Assembly (NCBI GenBank): GCA_035997045.1
Contig: DASYIY010000065.1
Coordinates: 1-7,121 of the forward strand
Direction: 5' to 3'
Source of the DNA: VRUE01 sp035997045
GTDB lineage: Bacteria; Actinomycetota; Thermoleophilia; Solirubrobacterales; 70-9
Length of the DNA stretch: 7,121 nucleotides
Under the pieces are notes generated by a model. That model did no database searches. It saw nothing but the letters and a program-made list of their open reading frames with translations, and had not been told where the DNA came from. A program made the position numbers and the translations under genes. The number at the start of each line of letters is the position of its first letter. Within the stretch, counting starts at the first letter, position 1. Below, one piece after another: positions 1 through 6,377 of this stretch.

Positions 1-1307
<1,307 letters not shown>

Positions 1308-1357
1308 TATCAAGTACCTCCAGCTCTAGTTTCGTCTGCCTAAGAAATCTAAGCGTC

Positions 1358-1386
1358 AGTATGGCAGATCGTGAATTGGATGTAAA
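1358..1386 (-). promoter_or_regulatory. Predicted vegetative promoter of dnaK
   Basis: On the minus strand, TTTACA (1386 to 1381; five of six matches to TTGACA) is followed after exactly 17 bases by CATACT (1363 to 1358; four of six matches to TATAAT). This predicts a transcript start near 1351 and a leader of about 44 bases before the GTG codon. No CIRCE (HrcA) or HAIR (HspR) inverted repeat is visible nearby. A direct repeat CTTAG-ATTT-CTTAG (1354 to 1341) covers the predicted start of transcription and could be an operator, though nothing proves it. Confidence 0.55.
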
Positions 1387-1403
1387 TCCGTTGCGCGTAT
1401 AGT
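1376..1403 (+). promoter_or_regulatory. Predicted promoter of the secreted EEP-family gene
   Basis: TTGGAT (1376-1381) and TATAGT (1398-1403; five of six matches to TATAAT) are separated by 16 bases. The predicted start is near 1410, leaving a leader of about 70 bases that contains the palindrome GAGGCGCCTC (1420-1429). The -35 box shares base 1381 with the opposing dnaK -35 box, so the two promoters probably compete for polymerase. This is pattern matching only. Confidence 0.5.
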
Positions 1404-1481
1404 GGGTTGGCGGAGTAGGGAGGCGCCTCTACGCAATCGACCCCGGCAGCGGTGGGTCGCCGACGAAGAGGAGAAAACTTG

Positions 1482-2684
1482 ATGCACGTGCACCTGCCGG
1501 TCCGGCGAACGGTCGTCCTGCTCGCGGTTGCTGCTGCGCTCACCCTCGGTCTGCTTCCCAGTCTGGCCACCGCCAAGCGCCCTGGCAGCAGCCAAGGCAA
1601 TGGCAAGAGCCAGGAAACGACCAAGGAAGTCAACGTTATGACTCGCAACCTCTATCTCGGCGCCGACCTGGCGCCGGCGATCTCGGCTTCGGGCCTGACC
1701 GCCTTCACCGAAGCCACCGGACAGATCCTGCGCGAAGTCACCGCCAACAGCTTTCCCACCCGGGCCAAGGGCCTCGCCCAGGAGATCCTCAAGAAGAAAC
1801 CCGATCTCGTCGGCCTGCAGGAGGTTGCGCTCTGGCGCACCGGTCCGCCCAGCCTTGAAGTCTTCCTCAACTCGGGAGCGAAACCGACGGCGGAAACGGT
1901 GCGCTACGACTACTTGAAGGAACTGATGGCCCAGCTCAACAAGGGCAAAGGCAAGCCGCAGTACCGGGTCGCCGTCTCGCAGGACGAGTTCGATTTCGAA
2001 GCCCCCGCCAACGAGAACGGGGTCGCCGGCGACGGGCCCAACGGAGCGATCCCCAACGCCGAGATCAACGGCAGGCTGACAATGCGCGACGTGATCCTCG
2101 TCCGCAACGGCGCCGGGGTCACCTTCAAGCACCCGCAGGCGGCCCACTTCGCCAACCTGCTTGTCGTCACCGTCTCCGGCGTGAAACTGGCCGTAACCCG
2201 CGGCTGGGTCGCGATCGATGCCAAGGTGCGCGGCAGCCATACGTTCCGCTTCGTCAACACCCACCTCGAGGCGTTCGACCCGGCCACGCAGGTGCCGAGC
2301 ATCCGTGCCCTGCAAGCAGGCGAATTGGTTGCGCCGGGCGGGCCGGCGACGACCAGTCTGCCGGTGGTCCTCGTCGGCGACCTCAACTCCGACGACGACA
2401 CGGTCGAACCGGGCGATCAGCAGGCCTACCGGACCCTGCTCGGCGCCGGCATGCGGGAGCGCAGCACCAACACGCCACTCGGCTGCTGCCTCAACTCGAG
2501 CCTGCTCGCGGTCGGTGCGGGCGGCAGCGTCGCCGACTTCAACCACCAAGTCGACCACGTGATGACCCGCGACCCGAAGGAAATCAAGCTGAAAGCCTCA
2601 TTCGTGACCGGCCGCCAGCCGGTCAACGGCTTCTGGGACTCAGACCACGCGGGGCTCTTCAGCAGCCTCCGCTTCAAACGCTAA
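1482..2684 (+). CDS. Secreted endonuclease/exonuclease/phosphatase (EEP, DNase I-like fold) family protein
   Basis: The protein has 400 residues and probably acts outside the membrane as a metal-dependent hydrolase of phosphodiester or phosphomonoester bonds. Residues 1-31 form a signal peptide: positive VRR, a hydrophobic stretch 11-28, and a likely cleavage after ATA31. EEP-fold motifs follow in order: NLYLG (56-60), LVGLQEV with metal-binding Glu114, RFVNTHLEAF (256-265), VVLVGDLNSDDD (295-306) with Asp300/Asn302, NHQVDHVMTRD (354-364) with Asp358, and the terminal SDHAGLFSSLRF (387-398) with the catalytic Asp-His pair 388-389. The catalytic set is complete, so the enzyme should be active; the substrate (nucleic acid, sphingomyelin-like lipid or inositol phosphate) cannot be read from sequence. 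ATG at 1482 is chosen because GAGGAG (1468-1473) lies 8 bases upstream; an in-frame GTG at 1452 has no such site. No partner gene overlaps it. Confidence 0.85.
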   Translation: MHVHLPVRRTVVLLAVAAALTLGLLPSLATAKRPGSSQGNGKSQETTKEVNVMTRNLYLGADLAPAISASGLTAFTEATGQILREVTANSFPTRAKGLAQEILKKKPDLVGLQEVALWRTGPPSLEVFLNSGAKPTAETVRYDYLKELMAQLNKGKGKPQYRVAVSQDEFDFEAPANENGVAGDGPNGAIPNAEINGRLTMRDVILVRNGAGVTFKHPQAAHFANLLVVTVSGVKLAVTRGWVAIDAKVRGSHTFRFVNTHLEAFDPATQVPSIRALQAGELVAPGGPATTSLPVVLVGDLNSDDDTVEPGDQQAYRTLLGAGMRERSTNTPLGCCLNSSLLAVGAGGSVADFNHQVDHVMTRDPKEIKLKASFVTGRQPVNGFWDSDHAGLFSSLRFKR

Positions 2685-2691
2685 AAAAAAC

Positions 2692-2719
2692 TTGACAGGT
2701 AAAAGGGTCGGGTGAGAGT
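2692..2719 (+). promoter_or_regulatory. Possible promoter of the TTA-rich secreted gene
   Basis: A perfect TTGACA (2692-2697) lies just after the previous stop codon and an A8 run. At 16 bases downstream is only a poor -10 match, GAGAGT (2714-2719), so the assignment rests mainly on the -35 box. If used, the leader would be about 55 bases long. The unusually weak -10 could mean an activator or an alternative sigma factor is involved. Confidence 0.35.
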
Positions 2720-2781
2720 CTCGCGGAGGCGCGGGCCGACGGTCTGCGCTGCCCGTAACTCAAAGTGAGAGGAGCCCTGAA

Positions 2782-3504
2782 ATGGGCCAGAAACGAGGAA
2801 TCAGGTCCTTCGGCCTGTCGTTGTTGGCTGCGCTCTGCCTGCTGGCGACGACCGCTGCCGCGGCGGAGGCTGGAGAATTCACCATCGGCGGCACGACGTT
2901 CACCGCACACTCCGTCGCGTTGGAAACCGCAGCTGGAAGCATCGCATCGGCCAGATTCTTAGTGCCGGAACTTCCGATGACGATCGTTTGCACCAACGTC
3001 GGCGCGGAAGTCAAGAACACGACCCTGTTATTAGGAGGGACGGCTCACCTGGCCTTCTTATACAAGGGGTGCACGGAGGAAGGCAGCAAATTCTGCACCA
3101 TCTACCCGACCAAAGGAGCCGCTGAAAAAGAAGAAAAAGCAGTCGCCGGAGACATCACGGTGTCAGGCTTAGGGACGCTGGTCTTAATGGGGGTCGTGCC
3201 GAAGCATTACCTCTTATTCGGGGAAAGCAAAGTCACCCTGGGGGTGGTCTACTTCGGTGGCGAAGGCTGCGCCCTCAAACCCGAATTTCCCCTGGAAGGG
3301 GCGACGGTCTTCGAAATCCCGAACGCTTTAGTCGCGGGCGGCAGCTTAAACCAGACGCTGGTCAGCCTTCCGCAGGCCGAACTCGAAACGTTATTCGCGG
3401 CCGACGTGCTCAGGTTCGGCGGCCTCAAGATCTGGATCGACGGGGGCAACATGACGATTCGGCTGACCGGGGGGAACAACGACGCGAGGTGGGGGGCCGA
3501 ATAG
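2782..3504 (+). CDS. Secreted protein of unknown function, rich in TTA leucine codons
   Basis: This is a 240-residue exported protein with no domain I can name. Residues 1-31 look like a signal peptide (KRGIR, hydrophobic 10-22, small residues TTAAAAEA before cleavage near 30). The mature part is predicted to be mostly beta strand, with glycine- and threonine-rich stretches and four cysteines (70, 97, 105, 163) that could form two disulfides. The pattern C-x26-C-x7-C followed by a GDITV segment recalls uncharacterised secreted families that I associate with Thermoleophilia; this is recollection, not a search. ATG at 2782 follows GAGAGGAG (2767-2774) by 7 bases. Codon use is unlike the neighbours: 10 of 31 leucines are TTA (residues 60, 83, 84, 93, 130, 135, 145, 183, 189, 204), all in the mature part, and AAA and GAA are frequent. 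Recent acquisition or translational control by a rare leucine tRNA are both possible. Confidence 0.8.
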   Translation: MGQKRGIRSFGLSLLAALCLLATTAAAAEAGEFTIGGTTFTAHSVALETAAGSIASARFLVPELPMTIVCTNVGAEVKNTTLLLGGTAHLAFLYKGCTEEGSKFCTIYPTKGAAEKEEKAVAGDITVSGLGTLVLMGVVPKHYLLFGESKVTLGVVYFGGEGCALKPEFPLEGATVFEIPNALVAGGSLNQTLVSLPQAELETLFAADVLRFGGLKIWIDGGNMTIRLTGGNNDARWGAE

Positions 3505-3517
3505 GCCCGACCTTTAT
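3494..3517 (+). terminator. Possible weak terminator at the end of the TTA-rich gene
   Basis: GGGCC (3494-3498) pairs with GGCCC (3504-3508) around a 5-base loop overlapping the stop codon, followed by the T-containing CCTTTATT (3510-3517). A second short stem, GGGCT-ctc-AGCCC (3528-3540), follows and overlaps the end of the convergent cytochrome gene. Both stems are only 5 bp and neither has a good T tract, so efficiency is doubtful. Their place between two converging genes (29-base gap) fits a terminator role. Confidence 0.3.
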
Positions 3518-3533
3518 TGGAGTCCTTGGGCTC

Positions 3534-3953
3534 TCAGCCCTCGCCGGCGGTGCGGGCGACGAATTCGGCAACTTCCTTTGACTGCTGCTCGTTGAGGATG
3601 CCGCCCGGCATCCGGCCCGGGGTGGTGCTGCTGTCGACGCCGTTTTCGACTGCGTTGAGGACGCGGCTTTCGGTCGATTTGATCGTCGACGCTGCGCTCG
3701 GCCCTTCCGGCGGCCCGTTGGGCGCAAGCAGGACGTCGAGGTTCGGCGCGTAGTTGCCGTCGGTGCCGGCGGCGTAAAGCGTGTGGCAGGTGCCGCAGTT
3801 GGTCTGGAAGAGGCTCTGGCCCGATTTGAGGTTGCTCGGCACGTCCTGGGCGCCCATCGCCGCGTCGCCGTCCGAGCGGAAGGCGAGCCAGGGGATCAGG
3901 ACGGCGAGGAATACGACCAGCAGCCCGAAGACGATGAAGGTCTTTTTGCTCAT
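3534..3953 (-). CDS. Membrane-anchored mono-haem cytochrome c
   Basis: This is a 139-residue class I c-type cytochrome, an electron carrier on the outer face of the cell membrane. Residues 5-25 (FIVFGLLVVFLAVLIPWLAF) form one uncleaved-looking membrane anchor after MSKK. The haem site is CGTCH (Cys53, Cys56, His57), and the likely sixth ligand is Met115 in GRMPGG, giving the usual His/Met coordination. The C-terminal helix EQQSKEVAEFVARTA (122-136) is typical of the fold. ATG at 3951-3953 is chosen over an upstream in-frame start at 3998 because it gives a proper N-terminal anchor and overlaps the stop of the upstream DNA glycosylase gene as ATGA, implying translational coupling. No oxidase or haem-ligation genes are visible nearby, so its redox partner is unknown. 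The family call is firm; the physiological role is open. Confidence 0.9.
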   Translation of the reverse strand: MSKKTFIVFGLLVVFLAVLIPWLAFRSDGDAAMGAQDVPSNLKSGQSLFQTNCGTCHTLYAAGTDGNYAPNLDVLLAPNGPPEGPSAASTIKSTESRVLNAVENGVDSSTTPGRMPGGILNEQQSKEVAEFVARTAGEG

Positions 3954-4615
3954 TTGCGCCCGGCACGGTACCAGGGACACATTCGGCGAAGCTCGCACTC
4001 CCCGCAGCGCGGTTTTGGCCGGCAGAGCTGGCGCCCGTGCTGGATCAGGTTCATGTGCAGCTCGTAGGCGTCCTCGGGGTCGACGATCGCCAGCATCTCG
4101 TGGTGGGCGCGTTCGAAGGAAGCCTTTTCCGGAAAGAGGCCCAGCCGCCCGCCGGCGCGGTGGACGTGGACGTCGACCGGGATCTCCGGAATGCCCCAGG
4201 AGAACATCAGCACGCAGGCCGCCGTTTTACGCCCGACCCCCGGCAGCGAGTCCAGATAGGCCATCGATTCCTCGGCCGGCGCCGTCTCGGTCCAGTCAAG
4301 CTCGGGAGGCTCGCCGAGCTGCTCGAGGATCGCCTGGATCCGCGGCGCCTTCTGTTTGCCGAGCCCACCGGGACGGATCGCCTCCTCAACCTCGTCGACG
4401 CGCGCGTCGCGCACTTGCTCCCAGCTCGGGAAGCGCGCGCGCAGGGCGGCGAAGGCCCGGTCGCGGTTGCGGTCGTTGGTGTGCTGGGAGAGCACGGTCT
4501 TGATCAGCTCGGCGATCGGCTGGCCGTGCGGTTCGTTGAGCGGCTGCCCGTACATCTCGCGCAGGCGATCGCGGATCGCGCGGACGCGGCGTTTGGGCGG
4601 TCGTTTCCAGGACAC
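3950..4615 (-). CDS. nth: Endonuclease III-type DNA glycosylase/AP lyase (HhH-GPD, 4Fe-4S)
   Basis: The 221-residue protein excises damaged bases, typically oxidised pyrimidines, and nicks the abasic site during base excision repair. The helix-hairpin-helix is LPGVGRKTA (124-132), with catalytic Lys130; the GPD aspartate is Asp148 in PVDVHVHR. Four cysteines near the C-terminus (198, 204, 207, 213) should bind a [4Fe-4S] cluster, but the first spacing is C-x5-C, whereas E. coli Nth has C-x6-C. The N-terminal motif VLSQHTNDRNRDRAF (41-55) resembles the SQNT-N-D-RN type seen in archaeal and some bacterial mismatch glycosylases rather than the SAQATD of E. coli, so substrate preference may differ. 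Length matches the family (about 210-220). The start is GTG at 4613-4615; no start codon lies just upstream in frame and no Shine-Dalgarno sequence precedes it. The stop overlaps the start of the cytochrome c gene. Confidence 0.9.
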   Translation of the reverse strand: MSWKRPPKRRVRAIRDRLREMYGQPLNEPHGQPIAELIKTVLSQHTNDRNRDRAFAALRARFPSWEQVRDARVDEVEEAIRPGGLGKQKAPRIQAILEQLGEPPELDWTETAPAEESMAYLDSLPGVGRKTAACVLMFSWGIPEIPVDVHVHRAGGRLGLFPEKASFERAHHEMLAIVDPEDAYELHMNLIQHGRQLCRPKPRCGECELRRMCPWYRAGRK

Positions 4616-4637
4616 CGTCCCGGACCCTAATCCGCCT
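4616..4637. promoter_or_regulatory. 22-base divergent promoter region between nth and the hydrolase
   Basis: Only 22 bases separate the two divergent starts and neither gene has a ribosome binding site there. The core ACCCTAAT (4624-4631) reads TAGGGT on the minus strand (4629 to 4624, ending 8 bases before the GTG) and CCTAAT on the plus strand (4626-4631, ending 6 bases before the ATG). Each is placed as a -10 element would be for a leaderless or nearly leaderless transcript. No convincing -35 box is seen in either direction, and the plus-strand element lacks the highly conserved A at its second position. Confidence 0.35.
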
Positions 4638-5468
4638 ATGGTTCGAGCGGTGGCAGCGGCGATCGAAGAGGGAGAGCTTCGGGTCGACGGGGTGCGCGTC
4701 TTCTACCGGCGGGTCGCGGGCGAGGGGGCCCCTGTCGTCTACTGCCACGGCAACCCGACTCACGGCGAGGACTGGTTGCCGTTCATGGAGCGCGGCGGCG
4801 CGGCGATCGCGATCGACATGCCGGGCTGGGGCCGCTCCGCCCGCCCGGACCCCGCCGGCTTCGACTACTCGATGTACGGGCTCTCGGCCTTTCTCGAGAA
4901 GTGCCTCGAAGAGCTCGGAGTCGGCCGCCGCAAGCTCGTCGTTCACGACTGGGGCTCACTGGCGCTGATCGGAGCTCAGCGCCGACCAGAGCTAATCGAG
5001 AAGCTCGTCGCGATCAACGCGATCCCCCTGCTGCCCGGCTACCGCTGGCACTGGGTCGCGCAGATCTGGCGCCGCCGCGGCCTTGGCGAGCTCGCCAACG
5101 CGACCACCACCAAGTCGTCGATGGCGCTGATCATGCGCCAGCTCTCCGGCGATCGCCGCCCGATGCCGCCGTGGTTCATCGAGACGATCTGGCGCTACCT
5201 GGACCACGGCACCAACCAGGCCACCCTCGCCCTCTACCGACACGCCGACCCTCGCCGCCTGGCCCTCGCCGGCAGGGACTTGGGTCGCCTCAACTGCCCC
5301 GCCCTCGTCCTCTGGGGCGCCAACGACCCCTTCCTCCAACTCCGCTTCGCCGAGGCATACGCCAAAGCTCTTCCACGCTCCACGCTCCAAGTCGTCCCAG
5401 CCGCCGGCCACTGGCCCTGGATCGATGACGCTCGGGTCATCGATCGCGTCTCGAGCTTTGTCGCGTAA
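4638..5468 (+). CDS. Alpha/beta hydrolase with Asp nucleophile (epoxide hydrolase/haloalkane dehalogenase type)
   Basis: The 276-residue cytoplasmic enzyme has the complete catalytic set of the epoxide hydrolase/dehalogenase branch of the fold. The oxyanion motif is HGNPTHGEDW (37-46). The nucleophile elbow VVHDWGS (101-107) carries Asp104 rather than Ser, followed by Trp105. The acid is Asp230 in LWGANDPF (225-232) and the base is His258 in AAGHWPW (255-261). A helical cap spans about 130-215. An Asp nucleophile implies an ester-enzyme intermediate, as in hydrolysis of epoxides or carbon-halogen bonds; sequence alone does not separate the two, because the discriminating cap residues are not obvious. 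The start is ATG 4638; GTG 4650 is an alternative. Reading further upstream in the same frame to 4356 would overlap nth and is unlikely. No Shine-Dalgarno site precedes the ATG. No signal peptide is seen. Confidence 0.85.
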   Translation: MVRAVAAAIEEGELRVDGVRVFYRRVAGEGAPVVYCHGNPTHGEDWLPFMERGGAAIAIDMPGWGRSARPDPAGFDYSMYGLSAFLEKCLEELGVGRRKLVVHDWGSLALIGAQRRPELIEKLVAINAIPLLPGYRWHWVAQIWRRRGLGELANATTTKSSMALIMRQLSGDRRPMPPWFIETIWRYLDHGTNQATLALYRHADPRRLALAGRDLGRLNCPALVLWGANDPFLQLRFAEAYAKALPRSTLQVVPAAGHWPWIDDARVIDRVSSFVA

Positions 5469-5482
5469 CCGCCGTTAACGCG
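5462..5482 (+). other. Imperfect inverted repeat over the hydrolase stop codon
   Basis: CGCGTAAC (5462-5469) faces GTTAACGCG (5474-5482) across a 4-base loop, with one extra A in the right arm. It includes the hydrolase stop codon and sits just upstream of the -10-like box of the PAP2 gene. There is no T tract, so it could be a weak terminator or a protein-binding site; neither is established. Confidence 0.3.
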
Positions 5483-5487
5483 CGGAT

Positions 5488-5493
5488 TACAAT
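5488..5493 (+). promoter_or_regulatory. -10-like box for the PAP2 gene
   Basis: TACAAT matches five of six positions of TATAAT and lies 10 bases before the GTG start. Transcription would begin near 5500, giving a leader of about four bases or none. No good -35 box is found at 16-18 bases upstream, and there is no Shine-Dalgarno sequence, which agrees with leaderless expression. Confidence 0.45.
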
Positions 5494-5503
5494 TCTCTGT
5501 TCA

Positions 5504-6286
5504 GTGTCTCGTGCCTTCGCCCGCATCGGATCCAAGCTGCCCCAAGGCTGGGGCGATGCCGGCCGCCAGCTGGGAATCCTCGTCCTCGTCGATCTCGCCT
5601 ACGAGCTGGTCCGCGGCATCGCCGACGGCCAGCGCTCGGAGGCGATCGCCAACGGTCAGCAGGTGATCGACTTCGAGCGCTCGGCGCATACCCTCTTCGA
5701 GCCGAGTGTGCAGGCCTTCTTCTTGCCCGCCCGCTGGGTGATCGACCTCGCCAACCAGCTCTACCTAAATGCCCAGTTCTCGATCGCCCTCGGCTTCCTG
5801 ATCTGGCTCTACCTCTTCCGCAACGAGTCCTATTACTTCGTCCGCAACATGTTCGTCGTCTCGATGGGCTTCGCCCTGATCGGCTACACGCTCTACCCGA
5901 CCGCGCCGCCGCGGATGTTTCCCGAACACGGCTTCGTCGACACGATCACCGATTTCTCCAACGTCAACCACGACTCCTCGCTGGCGAAGATCTTCATCAA
6001 TCCCTACGCGGCGGTGCCGAGCATGCACTGCGCCTTCGCCGCGATGATCGGCATCACCGGCGTCCGGGTCTGCCGCAACTGGTGGTCGAAGGCCTGGTGG
6101 GCGGCCTGGCCGCTGATGATCGCCTGGGTCGTGATCGTCACCGGCAACCACTACTGGGTCGACGTCGTGCTCGGCTGGGGCGTCGCCGCGGCCTCTGCGC
6201 TACTCGCCCAGCGCCTGCTCGCCCGCGCCCGGCCCGAGGCCTGGGCCTGGCGCTCTAACTCAAGTCCGCAGGAGGCCGAGGCTTGA
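5504..6286 (+). CDS. PAP2-family integral membrane phosphatase (inositolphosphoryltransferase/AUR1-like branch)
   Basis: A 260-residue polytopic membrane protein with the phosphatidic-acid-phosphatase type 2 active site. The motifs in order are YPTAPPRM (131-138), NPYAAVPSMHCAF (166-178) with His175, and TGNHYWVDVVLG (213-224) with nucleophilic His216 and supporting Asp220. Hydrophobic segments lie near 22-38, 91-105, 113-131, 174-190, 200-214 and 221-238. The YPTAPPR form of the first motif is typical of the PAP2_3/AUR1-like branch, whose members act on lipid-linked phosphates. The start is GTG 5504; no better in-frame start lies nearby and a TACAAT box lies just upstream. The next gene on the strand is a PIP-synthase-like enzyme, so dephosphorylation of a phospholipid such as phosphatidylinositol phosphate is a reasonable but unproven role. 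Alternatives are phosphatidylglycerophosphate, phosphatidate or undecaprenyl pyrophosphate as substrate. Confidence 0.88.
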   Translation: MSRAFARIGSKLPQGWGDAGRQLGILVLVDLAYELVRGIADGQRSEAIANGQQVIDFERSAHTLFEPSVQAFFLPARWVIDLANQLYLNAQFSIALGFLIWLYLFRNESYYFVRNMFVVSMGFALIGYTLYPTAPPRMFPEHGFVDTITDFSNVNHDSSLAKIFINPYAAVPSMHCAFAAMIGITGVRVCRNWWSKAWWAAWPLMIAWVVIVTGNHYWVDVVLGWGVAAASALLAQRLLARARPEAWAWRSNSSPQEAEA

Positions 6287-6295
6287 ACAACGCGA

Positions 6296-6342
6296 AACTG
6301 CATCAAATTTCCGGTCCAGCAGGCCGGAAATTTGATGCAGTT
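6296..6342. repeat. Perfect 19-bp inverted repeat (large hairpin)
   Basis: Left arm AACTGCATCAAATTTCCGG (6296-6314) and right arm CCGGAAATTTGATGCAGTT (6324-6342) are exact reverse complements, separated by 9 bases; a further T-G and C-G pair in the loop would leave only five bases unpaired. The AT-rich middle stands out from its GC-rich surroundings. It begins 9 bases after the PAP2 stop codon and ends 35 bases before the next start. There is no T run after it on either strand, so it is not a standard intrinsic terminator. It could be a dispersed palindromic (REP-like) element, a folded RNA control element, or a binding site. Confidence 0.9.
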
Positions 6343-6364
6343 CGGGGTTGACGCCTCCGCCCGG

Positions 6365-6370
6365 TAGCCT
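6365..6370 (+). promoter_or_regulatory. -10-like box for the CDP-alcohol phosphotransferase gene
   Basis: TAGCCT fits the relaxed TANNNT -10 pattern of actinobacteria and ends 7 bases before the ATG at 6378, so the transcript would begin at or next to the start codon. A TTGACG at 6348-6353 is only 11 bases upstream, too close to be its -35 partner. No Shine-Dalgarno sequence is present. Confidence 0.35.
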
Positions 6371-6377
6371 GACCCCG

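Noticed and set aside
1308..1481. CIRCE or HAIR heat-shock operator upstream of dnaK
   Set aside because: I looked for GAGTGCTAA-type and CTTGAGT-N7-ACTCAAG-type inverted repeats and found neither. ATCAAGT near 1309 and ACTTGAT near 1477 are about 165 bases apart and match by chance.
1356..2558. A 400-codon minus-strand reading frame opposite the EEP gene
   Set aside because: The plus strand has a signal peptide, a ribosome site and all EEP catalytic motifs, while the minus-strand translation has no recognisable domain. GC-rich codon bias keeps such antisense frames open.
2683..2690. A8 run after the EEP stop codon as part of a terminator
   Set aside because: For the plus-strand gene a terminator needs a T run after a stem; here it is an A run with no convincing stem before it, and no minus-strand gene ends there.
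4037..4630. Plus-strand frame opposite nth
   Set aside because: It is antisense to a gene with clear HhH, catalytic Lys/Asp and Fe-S cysteines, and has no domain of its own.
4356..4637. N-terminal extension of the hydrolase to 4356
   Set aside because: The added 94 residues are Arg/Ser-rich antisense sequence of nth; the hydrolase fold begins properly after ATG 4638.
6348..6377. Alternative TTG start of the phosphotransferase at 6348
   Set aside because: It has no ribosome site and adds a proline-rich decapeptide; the ATG at 6378 is better placed after the -10-like TAGCCT.
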